DNA of 54,674 bases from Acidimicrobiia bacterium (GCA_009694295.1 SHVJ01000003.1:1-54674); one strand, 5' to 3'. Positions 1-8,423 are shown, counted from the stretch's first letter. Numbers and translations: made by a program. Notes: a model not told the origin generated them from the letters alone.

Positions 1-3000
1 GATCCGCTCGACCTCACGGATGACCACGCCGGCCTGGTCCCCCGCCTCAATCACGGCGTCGGATACTTCGGCCACTTCCACCGTCTTCACGGTCTTCTTC
101 TGTGTGGACAGCGGCTGACCCACCTTGCAGTTGTCGCGGTAGATGGCGACGGCCTTGAGGCCCAGCTTCCAAGCCTGCATGTGGATGTGCTCGATCTCTT
201 CGACTGTCGTCTCTTGTGGGGTGTTGATCGTTTTGCTAATTGCCCCCGAGATCCAGGGCTGCGCGGCGCCCATCATCTTCACGTGACCCATGTAGTGGAT
301 CGTGTTGTCGCCCATGGAGCAGGCGAACACGGGGAGGTGCTCCGGGTTGAAGTCCGGCGCACCGTCGAGCGTCTTGTGCTCGTTGATGTGCTGCACGATC
401 GCGTCGCCCTGCTCGTCGGTGTATCCGAGCTTGCGCAACGCACGCGGGATCGTCTGGTTGACGATCATCATCGTGCCGCCGCCCACGAGCTTCTTCGCCT
501 TCGTGAGCGCGAGGTCGGGCTCGATGCCGGTCGTATCGCAATCCATCATCAACCCGATGGTGTTGTGACTGACGAAGCCGTTGGCGACGTACGTGACGTT
601 CTCGGGCACAGACAAGTCGAACGTGAGCTCCTCGGCGCCGAGCTCGGCCGATGCGACAGTGTCGTAGAAAAAGCCGAGGAGGTGCAACAGCTCGGCGTCG
701 TTGGTGCGTTCGAACAGCTCGTTCGCGGAACGTCGCGACACCGTGCCGCGGGCCACCTCCATGAGCAGCACCTTGCGGAGGCGGTCGTTCGCGGGCGCGA
801 GCCGATCCACCAGCGCGCGGGTGACCGGGATGTAGTCCTTGCGCGCCGCCTGGCGTCCTTCGCTCCGAAGGACCTTGGCGTTCTTGCGGTCGCCGACGAA
901 CCCGATCTCTTCGAGCCAACGTGAGTGGTACGACGTGTTGAGGAGCCGCAGCACCGCCAGCGCCGACTGCCCCCACCCGGTGATGTCGAACTTGCGGGTC
1001 GTCGGGTAGCCGAGCGCGAGCAGCACCGTCTGGACGTCGTGCGAGAACTCGAGCGAAGTGGTGGACCAGTTCGGGATCCCCGAAGTGACCGTGCCGTCGG
1101 CCTCGAAGAGGCCGCGCACGAACGCGCCGTAGATCTCACGGTCGTTGGTGTGCAGCAGCGCGTCGGGGATGTGCGGCGTCCAGCCTTTGCCCGTGTGACC
1201 TTCGTGCGGCAGGCGCTTCGCGAAGCCACACGCCTCCCACCACTCGGTGAGTCGAACCGAGTGGAGAGCAACCTCCGTGTATCCCTGCTTCTGCGCGACG
1301 TGCGCTTGTAGCCCAAAGCACTCCTTGCCGAGCCGCGAGAGACGCTCGACGACGTCGAAGTCGCCATCGGCGACACAGAGACGGATACCTCTCGAGTGCA
1401 GAGAACCGTCGCCCATGAAGTAGCCGACGAGCTCGGCGAGCTCCGGCGTGACCGCGCGCGGCGCCCGCGCTTCCCACTCGCCGGTCCAGTACGCCTCCGG
1501 CAGCGGTGGCAACGTGACGGCTTGGGACTCACCCACTAGTTGGTCGAGCGCGAGCGGCACACGATCACCGGATCGCAGGTCGGCCAGGTGACGCCACACC
1601 CACGTACCGCTCTCATCGACAACCTTCACGCGATGCTTCGTGGTGCCGCGCAGGCGGTACCCGCGTGCGGTCGTGACATTGACGACGGGCTCGACGCCGT
1701 TCACGTAGAACTGCGTGGCCTCCCGCGCGCCGTCGTCGGTCTGGACGTCGATGCCGAGCGGCTGCCACTGGTCGCCGATCGGGTTTCCGAGTGAGCCGAG
1801 TCGCACAAGACCACGCGCGGTAGGCACAAGGCTCCCGCCAACGAGACATCCCGTAGGCGCGAGCACGGTTGCTTGCGAGTTGCGGACACCTTGGAACTCC
1901 GCCACCTCGATGGCCTCGTCCCACGAGCGCTGTGCCGCACCCAACAGGTTGGGAGGCACGAGCTCCTCGTCGATCTTGGCCACCTCAGCGCGGTGCATCC
2001 GCAACACGTTGAGCATGGCGTCTTCGTTCTCGGCGTAGCCCGCGAACGGGCCCATTCGGCCCGCCGTCTTGGCGCTGGTCGCGTACGCGTGTCCCGTCAT
2101 CAGCGCGGTGATCGCCGCGGCCCACGCCCGACCCTCGTCGGAGTCGTAGGGAAGGCCTTGCGCCATGAGCAGCGCGCCAAGGTTGGCGTAGCCGAGCCCG
2201 AGCTGGCGGAACTTGCGGCTGTTCTCACCGATCTTCTCGGTGGGGTAGTCGGCGTTGCCGACAAGGATCTCCTGCGCGGTGAACACGACCTCGACCGTCT
2301 GCTGGAACGCCTCGGTGTCGAAGTTGCCGTCCTCGTCGAGGTAGCGGAGCAAGTTGATGCTCGCGAGGTTGCAGGCGGAATTATCTAAGTGCATATATTC
2401 CGAGCACGGGTTGCTCGCGTTGATGCGACCCGTATTGGGCGCGGTGTGCCAGTGGTTGATCGTGGTGTCGAACTGCATGCCGGGATCGGCGCACTCCCAC
2501 GACGCCTCGGAGATCTGACGCATGAGGTCGCGCGCCTTCACCGTCTTGACCGGCTCGCCGGTCTTGACGGCCCGCAGCGCCCAATCGGCATCTTCTTCGA
2601 CCGCGCGCATGAAGTCGTCGGTGACCCGCACCGAGTTGTTGGCGTTCTGGTACTGGATCGAGTGGCTGTCGATGCCGTCGAGATCCATATCGAAGCCGGC
2701 GTCTTTCAGCGCGCGCGCCTTGCGCTCCTCACGCGCCTTGCACCAGATGAACTCTTCGATGTCGGGGTGATCGTCGTTGAGGATGACCATCTTCGCGGCG
2801 CGTCGGGTCTTGCCACCCGACTTGATCGTGCCGGCCGACGCGTCGGCGCCGCGCATGAAGCTCACCGGGCCGCTCGCGGTGCCGCCACCGGCGAGGCCCT
2901 CGTAAGACGAGCGGATGTTGGACAGGTTGATGCCCGACCCCGACCCGCCTTTGAAGATCGTTCCCTCTTCGCGGTACCAGTTGAGGATCCCGTCCATCGT

Positions 3001-4536
3001 GTCCTCAACCGCAAGGATGAAACAGTTGTGCACGCGCAGGTTGCCCGAGAGGTACTCGCCGCTCTCGGTCTGGATGTCGTAGACGTCCATCTCCCCGAGC
3101 TCTTCGATGCGCTTGATCTCGAGGCGCTTGACGTCGAGGGCAGGACGACCCGGCAGAGCGAACGTCGATTCGAGCTTCGATACCTTGCGCTCGTCGATGA
3201 ACCCGATCTCGTCGGCGAATCGACGCCGATCGCCCGCGACGCGGATCGACAACGACCAGCAGCCCTTGCGCGACTCACGTCGATCGGCTTTGAAACTCAC
3301 GCGGCCGTAGATCCCGAAGCGCAACAACAACGACTGCACACCGCGAACGATTCCTTCGGAGATCATGTCGAGACCCACAGTGGAGCCGTGCTCGCGCTGC
3401 GAAACGTAGCCTTCGGCCTGGAACACGCTCCGCAGGTATGCAGCGACGACCGGGAGGGGTGCAGTGAAGAGAAATGCCGGGACCTGCATATCGAGGCCGC
3501 GAGTCATGAGCCCCCACTTGTCGATGAATGGACGCAAGTGGTTCCCGTAAAGACGAAGGCGACGGCAGTCAAGCGTGGGGTCTTTGGTTTCGACAGTGCG
3601 CTCATGGCTGTGCGCGTCTCCAAAGACCTCGTCGACTGCCCAATTGACCCATGCGCGCTCGTCGTCGTTCACCGACATCGATTCGATGGTCAGCGATCGG
3701 TTGGTGCCTTCGTACTGGCCAACAAAGCCATCTGACTGCAACCATCCAGCGAGCGCGGCTTCGGCAATCTCGCGCGTGGTGATCTCGCCCGTACCCCACG
3801 ACTCGGTGCGGTGCCACTCGAGCTTGTCGTTCGGACGCAGCGTGCCGGCCTCGACGAACCGACCGGAACCCTGGCCTGTCGAACGCCAGACCAGGTGGTC
3901 GGGCGTCACGTCGAGCGTCATGCCCGCCTTGGTGTGGACGCGGAGCACTCGCTTCGTACCGTTGTGCTTGACGGCAACGATCTTCGTGATGCCATGCGCG
4001 TCGAACACCTTCGTGCCGACGGCGCGGTCTTCCACCAACTTGCCGATCGGTACAAGTCCTTCGGTCGTGCTGACGAGCGAGTCGTAGGGCTGGCACGCGC
4101 TCGCCTGCTGCGGCACACCTTTGACGCCGATGTTGAACCACACCGGACTGTTGAACGCCACTTGCTGGTGCACGAGCACGAACTTGAGCTCGTTGCGGAA
4201 CGCCGCGCCTTCCTGGTCATCGACGAAGTAGCCGTCGCGCATGCCCCACGCGGTGATCGTGTCGGCGACGCGGTCGATCACCTGACGCAGCGACCACTCG
4301 CGCTCGTCGGTGCCGAGGGTGCCACGGAAGTACTTCTGGGCGACGATGTTGGTGGCGTTCTGCGACCAGGCGACGGGGAACTCCACATCGGGCTGGTAGA
4401 ACGCGTCGGTCCCGTCCTTGAAGTTCTGGATGCGCGCCTCGCGCCGCTCCCACTCGACCGTGTCGTAGGGGTGCACTCCGGGCCGGGTGAAGTACCGACG
4501 GATCCCGATCCCGATCTGCTCTGGCGCGATCGCCAC
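1..4536 (-). CDS. nrdJ: Adenosylcobalamin-dependent (class II) ribonucleotide reductase with two inteins, 3' end beyond window
   Basis: Reduces ribonucleotides to deoxyribonucleotides in the cytosol using adenosylcobalamin. The GTG start at 4536 is chosen because AGGAGG lies four bases upstream. The reading frame stays open to base 1, so the C-terminus is missing. After removal of the two inteins about 726 host residues are visible. They include QASA-CFIL with the redox Cys, NPCSE with the thiyl-radical Cys followed by SACNLASINL, and PTG-TIGLMMDCDTTG. Inteins interrupt the first and third of these motifs (3025-4095 and 562-1848), and all junctions are in frame. nrdR lies 262 bases upstream on the same strand, which fits NrdR control. 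No cobalamin riboswitch is recognisable in the leader. Family assignment is secure; the two inserts were recognised by their splice-junction residues. Confidence 0.95.
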   Translation of the reverse strand, partial: MAIAPEQIGIGIRRYFTRPGVHPYDTVEWERREARIQNFKDGTDAFYQPDVEFPVAWSQNATNIVAQKYFRGTLGTDEREWSLRQVIDRVADTITAWGMRDGYFVDDQEGAAFRNELKFVLVHQQVAFNSPVWFNIGVKGVPQQASACQPYDSLVSTTEGLVPIGKLVEDRAVGTKVFDAHGITKIVAVKHNGTKRVLRVHTKAGMTLDVTPDHLVWRSTGQGSGRFVEAGTLRPNDKLEWHRTESWGTGEITTREIAEAALAGWLQSDGFVGQYEGTNRSLTIESMSVNDDERAWVNWAVDEVFGDAHSHERTVETKDPTLDCRRLRLYGNHLRPFIDKWGLMTRGLDMQVPAFLFTAPLPVVAAYLRSVFQAEGYVSQREHGSTVGLDMISEGIVRGVQSLLLRFGIYGRVSFKADRRESRKGCWSLSIRVAGDRRRFADEIGFIDERKVSKLESTFALPGRPALDVKRLEIKRIEELGEMDVYDIQTESGEYLSGNLRVHNCFILAVEDTMDGILNWYREEGTIFKGGSGSGINLSNIRSSYEGLAGGGTASGPVSFMRGADASAGTIKSGGKTRRAAKMVILNDDHPDIEEFIWCKAREERKARALKDAGFDMDLDGIDSHSIQYQNANNSVRVTDDFMRAVEEDADWALRAVKTGEPVKTVKARDLMRQISEASWECADPGMQFDTTINHWHTAPNTGRINASNPCSEYMHLDNSACNLASINLLRYLDEDGNFDTEAFQQTVEVVFTAQEILVGNADYPTEKIGENSRKFRQLGLGYANLGALLMAQGLPYDSDEGRAWAAAITALMTGHAYATSAKTAGRMGPFAGYAENEDAMLNVLRMHRAEVAKIDEELVPPNLLGAAQRSWDEAIEVAEFQGVRNSQATVLAPTGCLVGGSLVPTARGLVRLGSLGNPIGDQWQPLGIDVQTDDGAREATQFYVNGVEPVVNVTTARGYRLRGTTKHRVKVVDESGTWVWRHLADLRSGDRVPLALDQLVGESQAVTLPPLPEAYWTGEWEARAPRAVTPELAELVGYFMGDGSLHSRGIRLCVADGDFDVVERLSRLGKECFGLQAHVAQKQGYTEVALHSVRLTEWWEACGFAKRLPHEGHTGKGWTPHIPDALLHTNDREIYGAFVRGLFEADGTVTSGIPNWSTTSLEFSHDVQTVLLALGYPTTRKFDITGWGQSALAVLRLLNTSYHSRWLEEIGFVGDRKNAKVLRSEGRQAARKDYIPVTRALVDRLAPANDRLRKVLLMEVARGTVSRRSANELFERTNDAELLHLLGFFYDTVASAELGAEELTFDLSVPENVTYVANGFVSHNTIGLMMDCDTTGIEPDLALTKAKKLVGGGTMMIVNQTIPRALRKLGYTDEQGDAIVQHINEHKTLDGAPDFNPEHLPVFACSMGDNTIHYMGHVKMMGAAQPWISGAISKTINTPQETTVEEIEHIHMQAWKLGLKAVAIYRDNCKVGQPLSTQKKTVKTVEVAEVSDAVIEAGDQAGVVIREVERI
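562..1848 (-). mobile_element. Intein 2 of NrdJ (429 aa, with LAGLIDADG-type homing endonuclease)
   Basis: In-frame insert of 429 residues splitting LAPTG-TIGLMMDCDTTG. It begins with Cys (CLVGGSLVPTARG), carries block B GTTKH, and ends ANGFVSHN before Thr+1. Endonuclease motifs ELVGYFMGDGSLHS and GAFVRGLFEADGTVT are present with their acidic residues intact. The nucleophile on the C-extein side is Thr, whereas intein 1 uses Cys, so the two are separate acquisitions and not a duplication. Sequence similarity between the two inserts is low by eye. Confidence 0.93.
3025..4095 (-). mobile_element. Intein 1 of NrdJ (357 aa, with LAGLIDADG-type homing endonuclease)
   Basis: In-frame insert of 357 residues splitting the conserved QASA-CFILAVEDTMD motif of class II reductases. 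It begins with Cys (CQPYDSLVSTTEG), has the block B motif TPDH, and ends in RVHN followed by Cys+1, the expected residues for canonical protein splicing. Two dodecapeptide-type endonuclease motifs are visible, AGWLQSDGFVG and AAYLRSVFQAEGY. Both retain an acidic residue (the D of QSDG and the E of QAEG), so endonuclease activity is possible. The Cys+1 of the host is itself the redox cysteine, so the enzyme cannot work before splicing. Confidence 0.93.
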
Positions 4537-4545
4537 TGTGTCCTC

Positions 4546-4594
4546 CTGGTCGTCGAACTCGGTCGAACTGCTGGTCGAAACTGGTCGTCGAACT
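4546..4594 (-). repeat. 14-bp direct repeat in the nrdJ leader
   Basis: AGTTCGACGACCAG occurs twice (4546-4559 and 4581-4594) with shortened versions between, immediately upstream of the nrdJ ribosome binding site. It may only reflect local slippage. I see no riboswitch-like fold. Confidence 0.6.
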
Positions 4595-4700
4595 GCTCAC
4601 AACGCCGCCCGGATGGTGCTCCGAGCCTTCCCCCTGGCGGCCGATCGCCTACCCCTAGATGTGGTGGTGGGGTGGGGGGTCGTCGCTAGATGCGGGGCGT

Positions 4701-4730
4701 ATTACACCACTGGAATTCCATACGTGTCAA
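4701..4730 (-). promoter_or_regulatory. Putative nrdJ promoter with a 24-bp dyad in the spacer
   Basis: On the minus strand TTGACA (4725-4730) and TGTAAT (4701-4706) are separated by 18 bases, a good sigma-70-type match. The spacer and the edges of both boxes form a dyad at 4704-4727: ACAC at one end, a perfect TGGAATTCCA core at 4711-4720, and GTGT at the other end. A repressor bound there would block the promoter. The dyad does not match the 16-bp NrdR box spacing I know. The same TGGAATTCCA core recurs in the recA promoter region. Confidence 0.6.
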
Positions 4731-4798
4731 TGGGCAACTTCAGCAACACGCGTCTTTTTCGGCCGGACCCCCTGTCAGAATCCGGGTCAGAGCCCGGG

Positions 4799-5281
4799 TT
4801 AGAGCCGGGGAACGGGACGGGGCTTGGGTTCTGTGGTCTTGCGGAGCTCCACGACCTCTCGCTCGAAGTCGGCGCCCGTCTCGAAGCCCTTGTAGACGGA
4901 GGCAAAGCGGAGATACGAGACCTCGTCGAGCACCTGGAGCCGCTCGAGTACCGCGACCCCGAGGCGCTCGGTGGTGACTTCCGGGCCCGAGGCCCTGGCC
5001 TCCTCCTCGATCTCCGTGAGGAGCGCGGCGACCGCTGCAGGGGCCACGGCGCTGCCGGCGACGGCCCGCTCGATGCCCGCCGCGAGCTTGGTCCGCTCGA
5101 ACGGCTCCTTCACTCCCGACCGCTTTACGACCATGAGCGGCAGCTCCACCACGCGCTCGTGGGTCGTGTAGCGACGACCGCAGGCGAGGCACTCCCGGCG
5201 ACGGCGCACCGAACCGCCCTCGTCGGCCGGACGCGAGTCGACGACCTTGTCGTCGTCGGCTTGGCAGTAGGGGCAACGCAC
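4799..5281 (-). CDS. nrdR: Transcriptional repressor NrdR
   Basis: Repressor of ribonucleotide reductase genes that senses (d)ATP. The 160-residue protein has the usual length. Its N-terminal zinc ribbon has Cys3, Cys6, Cys31 and Cys34 (CPYC and CLAC), followed by RRRECLACGRRYTTHER and an ATP-cone domain over roughly residues 48-138. The start is GTG at 5281, giving the standard MRCPYC beginning. It lies 46 bases downstream of the LysM protein gene and upstream of nrdJ on the same strand, matching the conserved actinobacterial arrangement and suggesting co-transcription with, or control of, nrdJ. Confidence 0.95.
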   Translation of the reverse strand: MRCPYCQADDDKVVDSRPADEGGSVRRRRECLACGRRYTTHERVVELPLMVVKRSGVKEPFERTKLAAGIERAVAGSAVAPAAVAALLTEIEEEARASGPEVTTERLGVAVLERLQVLDEVSYLRFASVYKGFETGADFEREVVELRKTTEPKPRPVPRL

Positions 5282-5327
5282 CGCCTCAACGTACGCCGTA
5301 CCCGGCCGTTGCGCTTGTCGCCCGCGA

Positions 5328-5750
5328 CTACGCGGGCAGCCGAATCGTCTCGCCGACCACGAGCGGCGCGCCGTCGCGGGCCGCGCTCAGCTCGTCGACG
5401 AGCGGGCGCGGGTCGGCGCCCGGGTGAGACCGCTCGACGATCGACCACAGGGTGTCGCCGGGACGGACGACCACGACGGACGAGCCGGATGGGGAGCCGG
5501 ATGGGGCAGTGGGGAGGCTCGGGCTGCGCTCGGGAGGAGCGAGGGGTGCACCCCCGAGCGCTGCGCCCGCCTCCCCCGTCACGATCACCGCACCGAGTAC
5601 CAGCGCAGCCGCCCAGAGGCGACGACGCCGGTACGTGGAACGGGAGGCCCGGCCAGTGCTGCGCCCGGTGGCGGGGCGCGGCGTGCGCTGGTGGGTCCTC
5701 GCGGGGCTCACCAGTGCGCTGAAGCCAGGGTCGATCGTGACGGCGGTCAT
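5328..5750 (-). CDS. LysM-domain membrane-anchored protein, ChiZ/YneA-like, divergent from lexA
   Basis: A 140-residue protein with a basic N-terminal cytoplasmic segment, one hydrophobic segment (LWAAALVLGAVIVTGEAGAAL), a Pro/Ser-rich linker and a C-terminal LysM domain (VVRPGDTLWSIVERSH... VGETIRLPA) for peptidoglycan binding. Its position between lexA and nrdR matches mycobacterial Rv2719c (ChiZ), an SOS-induced cell-division factor, and resembles Bacillus YneA. ATG 5750 is preferred; a GTG at 5765 would sit directly on the AAGGAG sequence. The SOS boxes upstream of lexA could serve it too. Function as an SOS division inhibitor is inferred from context. Confidence 0.75.
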   Translation of the reverse strand: MTAVTIDPGFSALVSPARTHQRTPRPATGRSTGRASRSTYRRRRLWAAALVLGAVIVTGEAGAALGGAPLAPPERSPSLPTAPSGSPSGSSVVVVRPGDTLWSIVERSHPGADPRPLVDELSAARDGAPLVVGETIRLPA

Positions 5751-5895
5751 GGTGTTGCGTTCCACTCCTTCGTGCCCGGTCTACCGGGCGGCTGCGTACC
5801 CCGTGAGCAGACCACGGGGGTGTGACACTCGCTTCTCGTTGCTCCTCGCTCTGCGACCTACGCCCGGACAGGCTCGCACGTACCGTTGCCCGTTC

Positions 5896-5999
5896 CGAAC
5901 GCTTGTTCGCATCCAAGCAGAACGCCTGTTCGGTTGTCAAGAGGAAACCCGAAAAAATACGAACAGGTGTTTGCCCCGAACACCTGATCGTGCTACCTT
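5896..5999 (+). promoter_or_regulatory. lexA promoter with four SOS (LexA) boxes
   Basis: Two good boxes, CGAACGCTTGTTCG (5896-5909) and AGAACGCCTGTTCG (5919-5932), and two with one mismatch in the right arm, CGAACAGGTGTTTG (5960-5973) and CGAACACCTGATCG (5977-5990). The last lies between TTGCCC (5971-5976) and TACCTT (5994-5999), spaced 17 bases, which ends seven bases before the lexA ATG and implies a leaderless transcript. This arrangement supports autorepression and probably control of the divergent LysM gene. Confidence 0.8.
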
Positions 6000-6006
6000 C
6001 GACCGC

Positions 6007-6633
6007 ATGACAGATCTCACAGATCGCCAACGCCAGGTCCTCGAGTTCATCGACGCCGAGGTGCGCGAGCGGGGCTACCCGCCCAGCGTGCGCGAGATCG
6101 GTGAGGCCGTGGGGCTCTCCTCGAGCTCCACCGTCCACGCCCATCTCGCCGCCCTCCAAGACAAGGGCTTCCTCACCCGCGACCCCACCAAGCCCCGCGC
6201 CCTCGAGCTCCACTACGAGTCGGGCTCGGGCAGTGCCGTCGAGCGTCGCCCCGTGCGCCACATCCCGCTCGTCGGCGACGTCGCCGCCGGCGTTGGTGTG
6301 CTCGCCGACCAGAACATCGAAGAGACCATCCCGATGCCCGAAGACTTCACGGTCGCCGGCCAGCTCTTCATGCTCCGGGTGCGCGGCGAGTCGATGATCG
6401 ACTCCGGCATCCTCGATGGCGACTACGTCGTGGTGAAGCAGCAGGCCAACGCCGAACCAGGCGAAGTGATCGTCGCCGGCATCCCCGGTGAAGAGGCCAC
6501 GGTCAAGACGTTCCAGAAGCGTCGCGGCAAGGTGGTGCTCCAGCCGGCCAACAAGCGGATGGACGAGATGGTCTTCGAACCGACCGACATCACCATCTAC
6601 GGCAAGGTCGTCTCGCTCCTGCGCCGACTCTGA
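6007..6633 (+). CDS. lexA: LexA SOS repressor
   Basis: Repressor of the SOS regulon that self-cleaves when stimulated by RecA. The 208-residue protein has an N-terminal winged helix (residues 1-65, REIGEAVGLSSSSTVHAHL), the Ala94-Gly95 cleavage site (DVAAGVG), nucleophile Ser129 (RGESMIDSG) and general base Lys167 (TVKTF). The ATG at 6007 is chosen over longer in-frame extensions because it gives the canonical start and follows a -10 element by seven bases. No Shine-Dalgarno is seen, consistent with a leaderless mRNA. It converges with the GlxA-type gene 18 bases downstream. Confidence 0.97.
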   Translation: MTDLTDRQRQVLEFIDAEVRERGYPPSVREIGEAVGLSSSSTVHAHLAALQDKGFLTRDPTKPRALELHYESGSGSAVERRPVRHIPLVGDVAAGVGVLADQNIEETIPMPEDFTVAGQLFMLRVRGESMIDSGILDGDYVVVKQQANAEPGEVIVAGIPGEEATVKTFQKRRGKVVLQPANKRMDEMVFEPTDITIYGKVVSLLRRL

Positions 6634-6651
6634 CGCGGTCGCCACGGACGC

Positions 6652-7677
6652 TCAGTTCGCGGCGACAGCCTCCAGATCGGAACCACAGAACGTGCGGCGA
6701 TAGGCCAGCGGCGTCGTCTGCACCACACGCTGGAAGTGGTTGCGCAGCGTCGCCGCCGAGCCGAAGCCCACGTGCATCGCGATGCGCTCCACCGACAGAT
6801 CGGTCGTCTCGAGGAGCTGCTGGGTGGCGAGCACCCGTTGGCGCATCAGCCACGAGTGCGGCGTCGTGCCGACCACCGATTGGAAGTGGCGGGCGAACGT
6901 GCGCGGGCTCATGAGGCTGCGACTGGCGAGGTCGGTCACGGTGAGCGGCTCGCCCATGTGCTCGATCGCCCAGTCGAGGGTCTCGCGGAACGGGTCGGGA
7001 CCCGGCTCGGGTGCGACGGGCGCTCCCACGTACTGCGCCTGACCGCCGTCACGGTGCGGCGGGATGACCAGCCCGCGCGCGACGGCGTTTGCGACTTCCG
7101 CACCGTGGTCGAGACGGACCACGTGGAGCGCAAGGTCGAAACTCGCCGCCGCGCCAGCGCTCGTGAGCACCTGGCCGTCGTCCACGTAGAGCACCGACGG
7201 GTCGACCTCGGTCTCGGGATACAGCGCGGCCAGCTCGTCGGCGGCGCCCCAATGGGTCGTCACCCGCCGACCGTGCAGCAGACCAGCATCAGCCAGGACG
7301 AACGCGCCGGTGCAGAACGAGAGCAAGCGAGCGCCACGTGCGTACGCCGCCCGGAAGACCTCGAGCACCTCCGGTGGCGGCGTGGTCTTCTCGCCCTTCC
7401 CGCCCCACTCTCCGCCCCACGGCATGGCGATGAGGGTGTTGGCGTCGGCCGCGTCCTGCAGCGTGTGCGACGCGATGACCCGCAGGCCGTAGTGGGTGTC
7501 GGTCTTCGCCTCCTCGGGCCCTCCGCACACGCGCAGCTCGTACCAAGGATCGGCGAAGTCGGGGCGAGCGATGCCGAACACCTCGACCGCCGCCGAGAGC
7601 TCCAGGAGGCTGGGCTCGCCCGGCACGATCGCGGCCACGACATGGCGCTTCGGAACAGCGCGGGGGCGACGGGCCAT
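6652..7677 (-). CDS. GlxA-family transcriptional regulator (DJ-1/PfpI domain plus AraC helix-turn-helix)
   Basis: A 341-residue regulator. Residues about 10-190 form a DJ-1/PfpI-like domain with the nucleophile-elbow Cys in SFCTGAFVLADAGLL followed by RRVTTHWG, as in isonitrile hydratase-like proteins. The C-terminal third is an AraC pair of helix-turn-helix motifs (LTVTDLASRSLMSPRTFARH and SVERIAMHVGFGSAATLRNH). The ligand is unknown. A 13-bp direct repeat and an inverted repeat overlap and follow its start region and could be autoregulatory. A second regulator of the same type lies at 39748-40698. Confidence 0.88.
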   Translation of the reverse strand: MARRPRAVPKRHVVAAIVPGEPSLLELSAAVEVFGIARPDFADPWYELRVCGGPEEAKTDTHYGLRVIASHTLQDAADANTLIAMPWGGEWGGKGEKTTPPPEVLEVFRAAYARGARLLSFCTGAFVLADAGLLHGRRVTTHWGAADELAALYPETEVDPSVLYVDDGQVLTSAGAAASFDLALHVVRLDHGAEVANAVARGLVIPPHRDGGQAQYVGAPVAPEPGPDPFRETLDWAIEHMGEPLTVTDLASRSLMSPRTFARHFQSVVGTTPHSWLMRQRVLATQQLLETTDLSVERIAMHVGFGSAATLRNHFQRVVQTTPLAYRRTFCGSDLEAVAAN

Positions 7678-7724
7678 GGCAGGATCCTAGCGACTAGAGC
7701 CATTCTTGCCAATGGCAGGATCCT
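7676..7724. repeat. 13-bp direct repeats and an inverted repeat upstream of the GlxA-type gene
   Basis: ATGGCAGGATCCT occurs at 7676-7688 and 7712-7724. Between them GCCATT (7699-7704) and AATGGC (7711-7716) form a 6-bp inverted repeat with a six-base spacer. The position at the regulator start suggests operator sites; this is inference. Confidence 0.5.
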
Positions 7725-7783
7725 CGCGTCACACGGCATATCTGCCACTCGTCGGATCAGGCTCGATCCCGCACGCTCGGACC

Positions 7784-7954
7784 ATGAGCCCACTTCCATT
7801 GACCCTGACCCACCTCTACGTCGAACAGCGCCAAGCCGAGCTTCGCGCCTCGGCGCGCCGACGCCCCCGTCGACCGGGGCACTCCCATCGATCGCGGCGC
7901 CTCCGTCGCTGGGGCCGAGGCTGGCTGGACCGGGTGGTTACGGGTTCAGCGTGA
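7784..7954 (+). CDS. Small arginine-rich protein (hypothetical)
   Basis: A 56-residue reading frame starting MSPLPLTLTHLYVEQRQAEL and continuing into an Arg-rich basic tail. It fills the gap between the GlxA-type regulator and the lipoprotein gene, overlapping the 3' end of the latter by 17 bases. Small basic proteins of this style are common in actinobacteria, but no ribosome binding site or promoter is evident. It could be a chance frame. Confidence 0.3.
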   Translation: MSPLPLTLTHLYVEQRQAELRASARRRPRRPGHSHRSRRLRRWGRGWLDRVVTGSA

Positions 7955-8423
7955 TCTCTACCTGCAGCACCATGCTCGGGCTTCCGTCCTGCGCGCTGAA
8001 CTGGAAGACCCAGAGGCATGCGGGCGTCGGTGCGCTGACGGTAAAGGGAACCGATTCACTAAATGCAGCCAGCGTCTGTCCTTGCGCGGACTGACCGGTA
8101 GCCGTGGCGATGTCGTTGCCGGAGGCGTCCTTGATGGCGATCTCGAACGTCGCTTCAAAGGCGTTGATGCTGCCGCTGACGGCGAGGGGGCTCGTGACCA
8201 GATCGTTCGCGGCTGGTTGATTGACCACCACCTGCGTCGAGTTCGCGGGATCGGGATTGGCCTGGCAAGCAGCGGAACGCGAAGCACCCGTGGTGGTGGT
8301 GGTCGCGCTCGTCACCGTCGTAGTGGTCGTGGACGGCTTCTTCCTCTCCGCACTCCCACCACATGCGGCGGTGAACGCCGCGAGGCCAATGACGCCAACC
8401 AACAACAACGAACGCTTCATCAT
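7938..8423 (-). CDS. Lipoprotein with Thr-rich linker and Gmad2-like immunoglobulin-type domain
   Basis: A 161-residue exported protein. The signal peptide MMKRSLLLVGVIGLAAFTAAC ends in a lipobox-like TAAC; a linker of alternating Thr runs follows, then a beta-rich domain (VVNQPAANDLVTSPLAVSGS ... FSESVPFTV) resembling Gmad2/BslA-type immunoglobulin-like domains. Its ATG overlaps the dapD stop codon (ATGA), so it is the last gene of the miaB-dapD operon. Role unknown; probably cell-surface. The poly-Thr linker is typical of Acidimicrobiia lipoproteins, which is one hint to the source organism. Confidence 0.75.
   Translation of the reverse strand: MMKRSLLLVGVIGLAAFTAACGGSAERKKPSTTTTTVTSATTTTTGASRSAACQANPDPANSTQVVVNQPAANDLVTSPLAVSGSINAFEATFEIAIKDASGNDIATATGQSAQGQTLAAFSESVPFTVSAPTPACLWVFQFSAQDGSPSMVLQVEITLNP

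Noticed and set aside
562..4095. Frameshift or assembly error in nrdJ because of the large inserts
   Set aside because: Both inserts are in frame, begin with Cys, end with His-Asn and carry endonuclease motifs, so they are inteins.
4704..4727. NrdR box pair at the nrdJ promoter
   Set aside because: The ACAC and GTGT ends are 24 bases apart, not the 16 of known NrdR boxes, and the centre is GGAATTCC; a different regulator is more likely.
4537..4798. Cobalamin riboswitch upstream of the B12-dependent reductase
   Set aside because: No B12 box or riboswitch-like arrangement was found; only a promoter, a dyad and direct repeats are visible.
5452..6006. N-terminal extension of lexA
   Set aside because: The extension crosses the SOS boxes and the LysM gene start; the canonical LexA start is at 6007.
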